Below are positions 39,857 to 51,391 of a DNA stretch of 64,000 nucleotides, piece by piece. Positions within the stretch are counted from its first letter, which is position 1. Each line of letters starts with the position of its first letter. Origin of the DNA: Atherix ibis (lineage: Eukaryota > Arthropoda > Insecta > Diptera > Athericidae); NCBI GenBank assembly GCA_958298945.1, contig OY282605.1, positions 109,178,267 through 109,242,266 of the forward strand, in the 5' to 3' direction. A program made the translations under genes and the position numbers. The notes beneath the pieces were generated by a model that was given only the letters and a program-made list of their open reading frames with translations, searched no databases and was not told the origin of the DNA.

Positions 39857-40396
39857 TTAAAAGGAAAATGTCCAAAAGAGCGTACGATAGGGAAGTCGCG
39901 AACGAAGTGAAAAGAAAATTAGTACGTGCAGTAAAAAAAAAAACCTAGAATTCACACTTGTTGATTTGCCTATACCGGTGCAAGGTAATATAATTGAAAC
40001 CGACAATTCCATTGAATATTTAGAAAGTTTGGATAAAACAGAAGAAAGCTCCAGCACTCCACAAATACAACATTATTCCACTGTTATTTACATTTGATGG
40101 GAGGCAGGCAAATATTGGCTTCAAGGACCTGAATGTGTCAAAAATAATTAAGAGTAAGCATAATCTAAATTATTTTTAAATCTATGATAACATAACTAAT
40201 AACTATTTTTTAATATAGATTGTGCATTGGATAAATTTCCCTTCGTTAGGGCACATGATATTAATAATATTTTGAGGAGGTTTCTTAATACCACAAAAGA
40301 CAATATATCCATAAAAAACAAAAAAAGGAACAACATTGTGCAACTACTTCGGACACCGAATTGTTCGATGACATCGAGTTCTTAGAAATTAAATAG
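39857..40396 (+). pseudogene. Broken two-exon gene of unknown family
   Basis: The first part begins GGAAAATG at about 39867 with MSKRAYDREVANEVKRKL, shifts frame in an 11-A run near 39935, and continues FTLVDLPIPVQGNIIETDNS. An intron-like gap runs from GTAAGC (40153) to ATATAG (ending 40220). It is followed by DCALDKFPFVRAHDINNILR with a good phase match. Not recognised; the flanking transposons suggest it may be cargo or part of an element. Frameshifts near 39935 and near 40095 argue that it no longer encodes a protein. Confidence 0.35.
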
Positions 40397-40565
40397 GTTT
40401 TAAGTTTTTTATATGGTTATATAGCTAGAAGAGGCTATTTAATTTAATTTTTAATTTTTTTTTATTAGAAGAGAATATTTTATTTAATTTTTTGTTATTA
40501 ATTTTTTAATTTTATAAAAATATATTTGATTACAAAAAAAATTAAAAATATTTAACTATATGAAG

Positions 40566-40947
40566 ACCCAAGTAACACCAGTTACGAAAATTAAGCTGTT
40601 TAACGGCACTCTGACGGCACTCTGTTCCGTCATATAATTACGAATTTGTTTAAGATGGGTTCAGAAACGGTTCAGAAACTGTTTGTTCTTTGTCTGTAAA
40701 AGCCGGAACTCAAAAAATTTGTTTGCTTTCATGTATGGGTGCACCCATACATGCAATTTCATGTATGAATGCACCCACACATGAAAGCAAACTAATTTTT
40801 TGAGCATCGGCTTTTACAGACAAAGAACGAACAGTTTCTGAACCGTTTCTGAACCCATCTTGAACAAATTCGTAATTATATGACGGAACAGAGTTCCGTC
40901 AGAGTGCCGTTAAATAGCTTAATTTTCGTAACTGGTGTTACTTGGGT
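40566..40947. mobile_element. Foldback element / hairpin MITE
   Basis: A 382-bp palindrome. ACCCAAGTAACACCAGTTAC at the left is matched by its reverse complement at the right, and the arms of about 185 bp stay paired through GGGTTCAGAAACGGTTCAGA, TTTGTCTGTAAAAGCC and GCTTTCATGTATGGGTGCAC. Only a short centre and a few mismatches or indels interrupt (for example a repeated GGCACTCTGAC unit in the left arm). There is no coding capacity. The ACCCAAGTAAC terminus also occurs once at 39580, perhaps a remnant of another copy. The target duplication is unclear. Confidence 0.85.
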
Positions 40948-41454
40948 ACCGCCAGAAAAAACCTCGATTCGATGAGGTATCGTCGAATGATTGGCGAAAC
41001 CAGTCGTACGTTCGTGCCGTGTGCACAAAAATTGGCATCATAGCCATAGAAAGACTACGTATGAGAAGGTTTCGCGAAAAAGTTGGTTTGAGGCAGTCGA
41101 GAGTGAGAGTTCAATGGTGTTTTTGGGATGATCAGGTGTTATCATCAAAAAGTACAAAGAATTAAAATTGGAGAATAAAAAAATCAGTGTTAGCGTTGTT
41201 AAAGTAAATAGTGGACAGTTGAAAGTCATTTCACCAATAAATTAAAAGTTAATAAATAAATATAATGTGAAATAAAATAAAAATAAATTATTGCTCAGTT
41301 TGATTTAAGATATCGACCTGTGTAGACGCGTCGCAAATCATTTTTAATTCGTCAATAATAATCATAAATAAACTTTTAATAAGTATATCGCGGTGAAAAT
41401 AACATTAATTTTTGTATTTTTTTATCAGCAAAAATTGTTTATTTCCCTCATACG

Positions 41455-43090
41455 ATGTAGAATTCGTCAAGTAGCGATGATGAAAACACTTGCGGAACTT
41501 CGCGTGAACATGTTTATTTTAGTGATAGTGAAGATGAAATCACAAAGTTTACAAGTCGAAGAATGCGTATTTTTAGTGAAAGTGAAGCTTCGGAAGATGA
41601 TCTAATCTAAATTTTTCCAACGAAACCAATACCAATTTTTTTGAAATTCCCGGACCAAAACATTTATCTGTCGGTATTGAAAAGCCTATTGGATATTTTA
41701 AATTATTTTTTACGTCTTTGCTCCTTAAAACCATTGTAAAAGAAACCAATCCATATGACCAACAGTACTTGAATTCTGGAAGTGAGCTAAAACCCAGATC
41801 ACGTGCTAAATTATTGAAGCCAGTTACGGAATTAGAAATAAAAGCATTTATCGCAGTTTTATTGGAAATGTGTATTACTAGAAGACCAACTATAAATTCC
41901 TATTGGTTGAATTACTCCAGATGTATCCCGTAGTTCAGAAAAATGTTTTCGCGGGACCGTTTTCTGTTAATACTTAAATTTTTTCACTTGGTTGATAACA
42001 AAAATTTAACTACATCAGGTCAGCCAGATTATGATCCATCTGCCAGATTTTCTCCACTAGTTGATCACGCCAACAAAGTTTTTCGACACTATTACCAACC
42101 TCACTGAGAAGTATCAATTGACGAGTCTTTACTTGGAACCCAATGCAACTCTGTTATGAAACAATATTTACCGAACAAGAAACATCATAGGTGGGGCATA
42201 ACATTTTGGATGTTGTGTGACTCCATCACTTATTATTGCCTAGGATTTTATTGTTACAAAGGAGCAAGGTTAGCGGGTGATAACAATGAATTAAAAGAAC
42301 ATGGACTTGGTCACATAGTTGTAGAAAAATTACTCAATATGGGGGACTATCTTAATAAGGGTTACCACTTATTCACAGACAACTTTTATACAAGTTTGAA
42401 GCTTGCTAGAGCATTATTGGAGAAATGTACATATATTACAGGCACAATAAGAAGAAATCGAAAAAACATTCCTAAGGAAGCAAAATCAGCCGATGTTGGT
42501 TTACCTAAATTTTTCAAAACGAAAGAAGTTCATGTAGGGATTATGGATTTTAATAACTTGATGTTAATTAAAACACATTTATTTAGTTGTATGATTTTAA
42601 TAGTTTGTTGTTAATTAAAACACATTTATTAAGTTGTAATATTTATTTATTTTGTTTCTATTTTAATTTTGATAATCTACACGTGTTGTTAACGAAATGC
42701 GGATTCACGCGTGTTGTTGATGGATGCTCTCGTACGACTGATTATGCAACGCACATATGTTGCCATCGTGGTCAGCCGCTTAGATTAAAGAAGTTAATTC
42801 TTTAATCTAAGGTCAGCCGTATACAATCCGATGTATTTGTATGCATGTTGTGTGCATGTGTCAGTTTTAAGTGCACTTTGCCACATGTGTGCATGCTTCA
42901 GTTTTAAGTGCACTTTGCCACAGGATAAAAAATCCAAAAAGCTCCCCGTTTTACTTGTTTCAACAAATGGAAATACAAAAGAAAAAAAGGATCATTTGAA
43001 ATAGAAAAGACAAAACCAGCATCATTCACAATTATAATAAATTTATGGGTGGAGTAGACACATTAGATAAAATGTCGCATTAGTATATTT
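41455..43090 (+). mobile_element. piggyBac-type transposase relic
   Basis: Pieces in several frames follow the piggyBac transposase in order. An acidic N-terminus (SSSDDENTCG, then SDSEDEITKF) is at 41460-41600. FEIPGPKHLSVGIEKPIGYF is near 41640 and TELEIKAFIAVLLEMCI at 41838-41888. The catalytic core has SIDESLLGTQ near 42115, MKQYLPNKKHHRWGI at 42156 and HLFTDNFYTSLKLARALLE near 42367, with the second catalytic Asp in TDNFYTS. GTIRRNRKNIPKEA is near 42440 and MGGVDTLDKM near 43045. Stops and shifts interrupt it, and an insertion or duplication of TTTTAATAACTTGATGTTAATT-type sequence occurs near 42550-42630. It is inactive. Confidence 0.85.
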
Positions 43091-43848
43091 GGATGAATGG
43101 AGAACACTAAAATTTTGGAAAAAAAAGTCACATTCAATATATTTGGAAGAATGATATTAAATTCATATATTTCATACTCAAACAACGTAAATGAAAAAAG
43201 AATGACTAGACTACAGTTTACTTCAGAAATCTTCGAGAATATTAAGGTAGAGTGGATGTTGATGGAGACATCAGCTTCGGCTCTGTACCGTTTGTAGTAA
43301 TAAAGGAGGTAAATGAATAATAGAATACAATCTTCACTAATTTGTGCGCGGTGTAAGAAGGAGTATATGGAGTTTGTATGGGAAAACATTTTTGCGTATA
43401 ATTTTTTTATATTCTTCTTTGTTTTTTTTTTATTTTATTTTTAAAAGATAAATAAATACAGTTATAATCAAAATTATCATTTATTTGAGTAGTTTGATAT
43501 GTTCCCTATACACAACTGAAAGAATTACGAAAATCCCCCTATATTTGATGAAAATGTACACAATTTTGCGCACACTTATTGAGATTTTTTTTCTGTAAAA
43601 TTCTTCCGCAATTTTCGCATAATATGTGAAAAAAGGCTCAGCAGTAAAACGGTTAACTAAGAACAAGATCTATGTTCTGAGAATGAAAAAAAAATGAATA
43701 AATATGTTTCTATTACGAATCTACAAGTCAGCCGGTAATTAAAATGTATACACACACTCACACGAATTCAGTTGTACAATATTTATTGACAGAAAAAAAT
43801 AAAGAAGAACAATAAAAAGAAGATTTTTCTTGTTTTTTTTATTCTATA

Positions 43849-44830
43849 CTAGCTGGCGTTGCTCGGGCTTATTCAATTAAAATTAAAACATGTTTTTTTG
43901 GTTTATGCCATTAGCAGATATAAAATAATTGTTTATTTAAATTACTCAATATTCAAATTATTACTCCAACGCTTTTGGATATACAATATTTTTCGTTGTT
44001 CCATTTGGTGCATAAACAAACAAATCAGATGGTTTTCCAACTTTTTAACATGCTACGAGTACATATAGTTGGCTATGTGAGAAGCAAGAATTTTCTAGAT
44101 TTAATCCACAAACTTGTAACGATTGTCCTTGCGCTTTGTTGATGGTCATTGCGAAAGCGAGTCGAATGGGAAACTGTAAGCGCTTAAGTTCAAATGGCAT
44201 ATCAGTTGGTATCATTGGTATTCTTGGCAACAATACATCTTCTCCTTTAAATTTTCCATTCAAAATTGTTGCTTCAATCACATTATTCATAAACTATTTC
44301 ACCGTAAGTCTAGTCCCATTGCAAAGACGCGGTGGATTAATATTCCGATAAGAATTTTCAATCGAATAAACAATGCAATTAAAATGCAATCGCATAAACA
44401 ATACCAATTAGAATTGAAATTGTCAAATTTTTCGTTGATCAGCGCCATCCACCGGTAGCTTTTCATATATATGCTCTGAACTTCCCTGGTATAATACCGA
44501 ATACAAATAGAAATTCATTTTTATATATTTAGAAGATAGAAGATTAGTATTACTATTATTGTTATTATAATAAATAATAATAATAATGTTTGCCATTATA
44601 TTTATTATTAGTATCTTTTTATGTTCTCTTTTTTTTCATACTAAAATAATGTATGTTTGAAAATTGGCATATGCAGCTACCGCCACCTACGGGAGGGGTG
44701 TCGGAACTATATAGAAACCATTCTCAAGACTCAATGAACAAAGTGGTATAATGGTTCAGTATGATTTTATTCATAGTTTTCGAGTCTATAAGCCTCACAC
44801 AAACGGACATTCATTTTTATATATATAGAA
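43849..44830 (-). mobile_element. Helitron remnant
   Basis: Read on the minus strand, the element ends in ...GAGCAACGCCAGCTAG, with the CTRR-type terminus CTAG at 43852-43849, and begins near 44829 with TCTATATATATAAAAATGAA, a usual insect Helitron 5' end. The frame 44290-44045 encodes the C-terminal part of the RepHel helicase (FPIRLAFAMTINKAQGQSLQ, then NLENSCFSHSQLYV). A second similar 5'-type end near 44512-44537 suggests a nested or duplicated copy. The rest of the helicase and the Rep domain are missing. Confidence 0.75.
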
Positions 44831-45315
44831 GATACATTTAAATGTAATTTTGGTAAAATATGAATTTTAATATTTGTGTAAATTATATATAGTTTAATTT
44901 GAACATTGAAGAAGTTTTCATAAATAATTACGTGAATTACGTGTATACGATTGAAATTCTAAATCCAACCCATGAAAACAAAACAGTCGAACTATGAACG
45001 TATCTCTTGAAGGCTTTACTGCAAATACTACTACATCGTGAATCCCCGACACACAGCCATTTATCCTGTAGCCAGGACATCAACATTTAAGTAATAAATG
45101 ATATTCGGACAAACCACTTTCACAAGTCAGATACGTTAGGTTATTAAAAAAGAAAAACGAATTTTTAATCACTCTATTATATAAAAAAGTTTTTTTTGTA
45201 GTCTTTTATTATGATGTATGTATGAATTTTTGTTGTTTCAATATGTGTGGTTTTTTAAGTCATTTTTTTAAAGTCTTTTTTTTAAGTCATTTATATATGT
45301 AAGGATGTTGTAGAC

Positions 45316-45575
45316 ATGGGTAGAAAAACGTTAAATTTGAGTGAAGAGGAGATTAAAGAGCGTAAGCGTATTCAAAAGAATACTGCGAGGAAGCGTGTTT
45401 ATGCAAAAAATCGAGAAAGGGTAACGAAAACAAACCTGAAAAGAGAAAAGCTGCTCGCGAATATTATCATGCGACTAAAGATGAAAAAAAGGCCAAAAAG
45501 CAAAAATTGATGTTAAGATTGTATGGAGCGGGAAAAAAAGTAGAATATTCGAGCAGGGGGCGAAGCCCCTTATTA
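45316..45575 (+). mobile_element. Second Helitron-like fragment (N-terminal ORF)
   Basis: The 64-codon frame MGRKTLNLSEEEIKERKRIQ, with further basic residues, resembles the start of ORFs in insect Helitrons. It is followed at 45555-45568 by a GC-rich hairpin GGGGGCGAAGCCCC, which is common near Helitron 3' ends. It lies opposite in orientation to the helicase fragment at 44045-44290. Family assignment is by resemblance only. Confidence 0.4.
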
Positions 45576-46284
45576 ATATATAAAAAAATATTTTAATATT
45601 AGAATAAGATAAGATAATTATATGTATATATATTGTATCAATAATGGTCACAAATAAATTTGATAGTTTTTTTAAAAAAAAGAATATACACTTTAGTTTT
45701 TTACTTCTTTTTTCTTATTTTATCTTTAAAAATATTTTTTTTTTATTTTTTACGTGACGAATATTTATTTAGTTCCTTTTCCTGTTTGATCGGAGTCTAT
45801 ATCTTGTAATTTCTATTTAATTTTTATCCCTTATGTCAAGACATATTAGTCTTTACAAAAAAAAAATAATTGCATTTTTCGTTCTTGCCTGAGAATTTTT
45901 TTTTTTGCGTGTAATGAATTTTTTCTCTTTCTATTTTTTTCCTTGTTTGTTTGTTTTCTAAATGCCTTGAATTTGTCTGAAATGGTTAATATATAAATTA
46001 AATAATGAATTGTAAAAAATAGAACTATGGGAAATAGCTTTTAACTTTTATCGGGAATTTAATATTTATATTTTTAAATAAATAAACGGTGGTCCTAAAT
46101 AAACTTCGAAGATTATTGTTAAATTTAATTAGAATTTTTTTTTTAGACTTTTTGTTTAAATGTTAAACAAAATATATGTACAATATGATCAGTTTAAGAA
46201 AAAAAATTTCTTCCTTTCGAAATTAACTTATATTAATTAAAAATAAATAAATTTTTATAATGAATTCTAAATAATCGATATTTT
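45576..46284. other. AT-rich stretch, nothing recognised
   Basis: Homopolymer runs only; no coding or repeat termini seen. Confidence 0.5.
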
Positions 46285-46860
46285 ATTTAAGGTTCCTCCT
46301 ACTCCCCACAAGTAATCGGTTCGTCATCAGCGGTTTCATTTAAAATGTAGGAAGAGAGATCATCGTCGCTATACAAAGGGGCACTCCAAAATTATTTGGC
46401 CGAAGAGTGCCGATGGGAGGATTTCGGGAATGGCCAGGGAGAGACGTAACAGCCAAGTCTCTCCTATAAAATTTGGCAGTCGACTTCATTCTTTTTTTCT
46501 TCTCTTCCCCTTTTTTAGGATCCAGATATATATATTTGATTTTTTTTTTAAATTTTAGTTTGTTTTGTAGTATAATATTTCTTTCTTTTTCTTTTTTTTT
46601 ATTATTTCAAAAATTCTCCTCACCCCGCTTTTTTAAAATAATTTTTTACTTTGAAATATTTGGCATGATATTTTTTTTTATTGTAGGTGTGAGAGCACCA
46701 CTTTGCAAAAACTTCCAACTCCTCCACAATCTCCGCATAAAGCTAGCGACAAGCATGTCTACCAAAGCAAGGGGTTGTCTGAGTGCGGTCGTATCAAGCC
46801 GTACCCCTGTTAATCTTAACGATCATTTTAAATTCCAAAGCTTTTAACACCTTTCTCATG
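46285..46860. other. Possible LTR or other transposon fragment
   Basis: An island of higher GC with a promoter-like arrangement on the plus strand (TATAAAATTTGGCAGTCGAC at about 46466-46485) and unique-looking blocks at 46310-46480 and 46690-46850. On the minus strand 46380-46310 reads PLYSDDDLSSYILNETADDE and ends ITCGE before a stop, so the left part could instead be a small coding end. No terminal repeats or polymerase motifs were seen. Confidence 0.25.
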
Positions 46861-47748
46861 CCAGCCAGGAATATTTAATAATTTCCCCATTCATACCGTA
46901 ACAATTTCTTAGATATTACTTGTGCCATATTGCACAATGGATTAGTATTTTTATAAAGCAAACTTTTAAAATGATCTCGTGATATTTGAATATCAGCTCA
47001 ATATTCGATTTTATTGTATTACAAAGAATAATGAGTAATCTAGCCTGATTGAATTTGTAAATACCGCCACTAGTTTATTTGGCAATTAGTATAGATTTAT
47101 TAACACTCTCGCTCATAATTCCCTTTTTGTAAGCCACACTTAACCTATCTACCAATCCGGTGATATTTGTCAACTATTCCATATACATTAACTATTTATA
47201 AAAATTCGTCCACGACTGCTGGTTGAAGTGCCACTATAATGCAGAAAATTGATGCCGCAATGCACAAACTGTGGAGTAGTAAAAGAAATGAAGTATAGGA
47301 TCAGAGGTTTAATGATATACATTTGATCTGTGAGAGAGAATATCATTGGATAGCACAGGACTGTTTCCAATTACATAGATCGGTTCATAAAGTGTCCAAA
47401 CTCTTTCGTCCATTCCAAACCAAGAGGCGATAACAATGGCGAAAAAATGGTAATCATATTCCGTTCTAAAAAATAACAATTGGCAATAAAATTACGTATA
47501 TATAATCTCCATCAATTCTTAACAATAATGACGGCTTTAGTTGTTGATGTTATTAAAGTTGTCCATTGGTAAGTTAGCTAGTTGGATAGTTGTGGTTAAA
47601 GGTGGTTTAAGATACTAAAGAATGATTAGGTACTTAAATCGGTTAAGCCAGTTAAAGAGATTAAGATGATAAAATTATTACATGTGTATAATTTTATTAT
47701 TTTAGATGATACAAAAAGACGAATTTTTTTAATATCCAAATAATCTAT
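46861..47748. other. Stretch without a recognised gene
   Basis: Lower AT content than the flanks, but no motif was identified. The frame 47188-47370 (-) has no family resemblance. It may be transposon-derived or the 3' region of DRC9-like paralog B. Confidence 0.45.
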
Positions 47749-49001
47749 TTATTTTGATTTTTTACTCTTTTTTCCTTTCTTTTTCTTTTTATAGGGACCC
47801 AAATTTCTTCGTACCATAGTTCCCCTCCACCAAGCTTGAATTTTAATAGCAGAAGTGATACGTTTAAGTTCAATTTCATAAAGCGCCTGCTCTTTCGCTT
47901 TGCGCTCACAATATTCATTAATAATATTTTGTCGTTCTTCATAAATAGTTTGATAATTTTCATGAGAATTTTTTATTTCAATAATTTTTTTATTTTTTAA
48001 AGAAATTTTCTTATTTAGCTCATTGATTTCTTGTTCATATCTTTTTTTCCAATATTCAATTAATATTTCCAAATTTTCCACTTCAATTGAATTGTAATCT
48101 ACAAAGAAAAGATTGAATTAATCAAATTTTTAGCATACATAAAAATTAGATGTTATTTTAATTTTATACGTTCAATATTTCCAATGATAATTTTTTCACT
48201 TTTTATCTTATATTTGTATAATCTTATAGTTTCGGTAAGACGTTTCTCTTCAATTTTATAAAGTGTGCAAGCTTGAATATATCTTGAATGTTCCCATTTA
48301 GATACTAAATTTACTTCCATTGTTGAAATTCGATTACAAGTCTGCATAATAAAAAAAAATATTTGTAAGATATTGATTTCAAATTCAATAGAATATAGTA
48401 TACAATACATCTAAATTATGTTGTAGACTATTTATATTATCATCAGCAGTACACAATTGAAGTTCAATGTTTGATGTTTTATTAGATAATTCCTTATTAA
48501 GACGTTCTGCAACAATTTTACTATTCTCATAATTTTTAATAAGTTCTATTTCATTATTTAATTGTTGTCTTTGTTCCAAAATTAAATTTGTAAGGTGTTC
48601 AAAGGTACATTCCAAAACGAGCTCCTCTATTACTCTATAAAAACTTTCAATCAACCAATTTCTACAATTATAAAATACACAAAAAAATCCGTCATTTAAC
48701 AACAACAAAAATTGTTTAATGATCATTTAGTTTTTTATAGGTCATTTGCATTTATTTACATATCTTCTTGTAATTTAACATCATCTAAAACTTTTAAAGA
48801 CTCTCGAAAAGGATCAAGTTGGTTTTGTATTGATTCATCCAATTCAGCTTGGGATTGAACATCAATTGATTTTCGTAAAGCTGCTCCTTTTAGAGATATT
48901 CGCCGGCCTTTGTTTGTAATTATAATTTCGTCGACCATTTCTTTTAAAACAAACGCTAAAAGTGCACTTTCTAGTTGATTTTCAATTAATAAATTTTCCA
49001 T
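47749..49001 (-). CDS. DRC9/IQCG-like protein, paralog B
   Basis: Exons in coding order are 49001-48760, 48661-48409, 48341-48170 and 48098-47749. All are GT-AG and in phase, giving 338 residues. This is the best DRC9 match of the three. The C-terminal IKIQAWWRGTMVRRNLGPYK and its lysine-rich tail closely follow the end of animal IQCG, a calmodulin-binding nexin-dynein regulatory complex subunit in motile axonemes. Long coiled coil precedes it (YEQEINELNKKISLKNKKI). Exons 2 and 3 are 253 and 172 bases, identical in length and phase to exons 3 and 4 of paralog A. Exon 1 here corresponds to exons 1+2 of A. The start 49001 (MENLLIENQ) was preferred over non-ATG extension; the upstream frame has no good start. 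Confidence 0.85.
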
Positions 49002-49605
49002 TTTTACAAAAAAAAAACTGTGTAGTAAAACATAAATACGCAACTATATTGTTTATTGATTTAATATTATTTCTGTTGGCAAAGTTACAGCAATCTCTAA
49101 GAAAAAATCTAAAGTTGTTTAATCAAAAAACAAAATTATCTGCGATAATACATATTTTCCTAAATATTTTCTACAAAAATTGTATTATTCCAATAAAATC
49201 AAATTCTTTAGATTGAATATTTAATATATATATAAAATATTCGAAATATATAAATTAGTATTCTTTTTATTGGTGCTTTATAAGTTTTCAAGGAATAAAT
49301 ATTATAAATTAGTTTCTTCAATAATAAACATAAATTGTGTCAATATTTTCCATTTATAATTTATAAGTAATTTATATCTTTATAGTACAATGTAATTACA
49401 GAAAGTCTACTTTTTAATATATAAAATCGTCTTGACAACCCCCAAATTTGTATTGCAATGTTACTTTAGCTAGTTTATTTAAAAACCACATTACTCTGCA
49501 AGCGACATCTTCACATCAATAGATGAATTTTACTAAAAACGATCTGCTGTCAAATTACAACGCATTAATGCCGGTCACAGCTTAATAAACAAATTTGACA
49601 CCAAA
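49002..49605. promoter_or_regulatory. Divergent intergenic region between paralog B and the small acidic protein gene
   Basis: 604 bp holding both 5' regions. AT-rich, with no promoter element named with confidence. Confidence 0.35.
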
Positions 49606-49916
49606 ATGAGTGAAATAAAGATGAATTTTCACAGAAGTTCAGTTAATTTAAAAGAAATAAGTTTTGTATCAGCAAATAAGTCAATTGAGGAATTAATAGA
49701 TACTCTTAAAAAGGCCAAAGATGAGAGTAATGCCTTTCTAACAACACTTGTTGAACAACAAAAAGGTGTTCAAGTACATAAAAAAGATGCCGGTAAGATA
49801 ATTTGGCAATATTATTAAAATAAATTCTTTTTACGAGATTATATATTTTTGTAGAAAGTTCCAGTGATGAAGATGATGAAGATAATGGTGGTATCAAAGG
49901 AAGGAAACAGACTTAA
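49606..49916 (+). CDS. Small protein with acidic tail, possibly GON7-like
   Basis: Two exons, 49606-49792 and 49855-49916 (phase 1, GTAAGA...TTTGTAG), encode 82 residues. The N-terminus is polar, a central amphipathic helix (SIEELIDTLKKAKDESNAFL, then TTLVEQ) follows, and the second exon encodes an acidic stretch (ESSSDEDDEDN) and a basic end (KGRKQT). Size and layout (helix plus acidic tail) resemble the KEOPS subunit GON7, which stabilises the tRNA t6A-synthesis complex, but sequence conservation in that family is low and this is a guess. The gene model itself is well supported by splice sites and codon use. Confidence 0.6.
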
Positions 49917-50282
49917 TTGGAACAAACAAAATAAAATAAACAGAAGCTATTTGTTTAGTGCAAAAGCAAATTAAAACTATTGCAAATATAGGGAAAATAT
50001 ATATTTTATAATTGCCAAAATACTTATCACGTAATCTTTAATTTAAATTATTTATAATCAAGAGTGCTGGGATTAGTAAAGCTGGTTTTTAATAAATTTC
50101 CTGTTAGGTTATGTTCCCGTTCATGTCGATTTTCGTGGTAGGGTTTGCTTTCTTTCTTGCATTCATGCTGGTTCTCTTAAAAGTTGTCCTAGCTTTGCAA
50201 AGAAATATTTTCCAAATTATTAAAACATTCCCTAGTTTTTTGTGAATACACTTCGTATATATTATTTTTGGTTAAATAAATT

Positions 50283-51391
50283 ATGGCTCAATTTAGTGCT
50301 ATTGAAACTTTTTGCATTACGAACATTCTCTACGATATGATAGATCGGCTGCGAATAACCACCTTAAAGGGAATGTGCACAAGTAAAATGTTCAAGGGTC
50401 TGCCGACTTTACAACCTACTGATTTAGAGGTAACGCCTTCTGACGTTATGTTCGAAAATATGTTCGTGCACGCACGAACTATTTGCGATTTATTGTCTTT
50501 GGCTATACATGATATTAAAATAACGCGAAGATGCGATACTTTCGAACATAAAATTAAAATTGAAACAGTTACCAGTGAAAATTTGACCAAAGGCTTAGAA
50601 AAAGAGACAGTCGGAAAAGTCCTTGCCAAGTTGAAATCAAATAAAATAAAAGTTTCCAACGATAAATTAAAAGACCTACGGTATGAAGAATTCTTTATAC
50701 GTCGTGAATTTATGGTAATTATTATTGTTTTAATAATTTCCAAATAATAATCTTACAAGATTATAAACCTTTTAATGATTCTTTTAGGATACGCTTATTA
50801 AAACTAGAATAGAAATACGGTTATCTAAAAAACTGGAACTAGCGCGAATAAATCTAAAGGAATACGAATGCAAAATGGCAGAAAATAATATATTAAAAAA
50901 TGTTCAAAATAATGAAAACTTATTACTTAGCGAAAAGCTTTTCAATCAGCAGAATGCCTATCTACAACAGATTATCAATAAATTGGATAAAGAATTAATT
51001 TATTGGATGGGACACTATGAGGCACAAGCAGAACTTTTAGAAACAAATGCACAAATTTTGAGGGATCAACTTATCATGAATAATAATAAATTCATTGAAA
51101 TGAAAACACTTTATCAAGAACGTGAGCGAGAAATTAAATGGGAATCTAATAAAAGATTTTTTCATATTTATGTCCGAAAAATTCAGGTAAACATATTATC
51201 ATATGTTTAAAAATGATAGTAAATTTTTCTAAATTATTTTGGAATTATAAATAAATACAAATTTTATATTGAAAATGTTTTAGAAATGGTGGAGAGGTAA
51301 GTTAGCTGTTCGAAAATTGAGTACTCGACATGTTAAAAAAGGTGGAAAGAAACGTAAAAGGCCGTTGGGAAAAAGATCAAATAGAAAATAA
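50283..51391 (+). CDS. DRC9/IQCG-like protein, paralog C
   Basis: Exons 50283-50714, 50788-51186 and 51284-51391 (both introns phase 0) encode 312 residues. The layout matches A and B: an N-terminal globular part, a long coiled coil (LLLSEKLFNQQNAYLQQIIN, then KLDKELIYWMGHYEAQAELL), one IQ-type motif and a lysine/arginine-rich end. The IQ motif is split by intron 2 as RKIQ|KWWRGKLAVRKLS, unlike A and B, where it lies inside the last exon. So C is either an older paralog or has rearranged introns. Expected site is the sperm axoneme. The IYWMGHYEAQAELL segment parallels ELNHWSDTYDKENE of A and EYWKKRYEQE of B. Confidence 0.72.
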
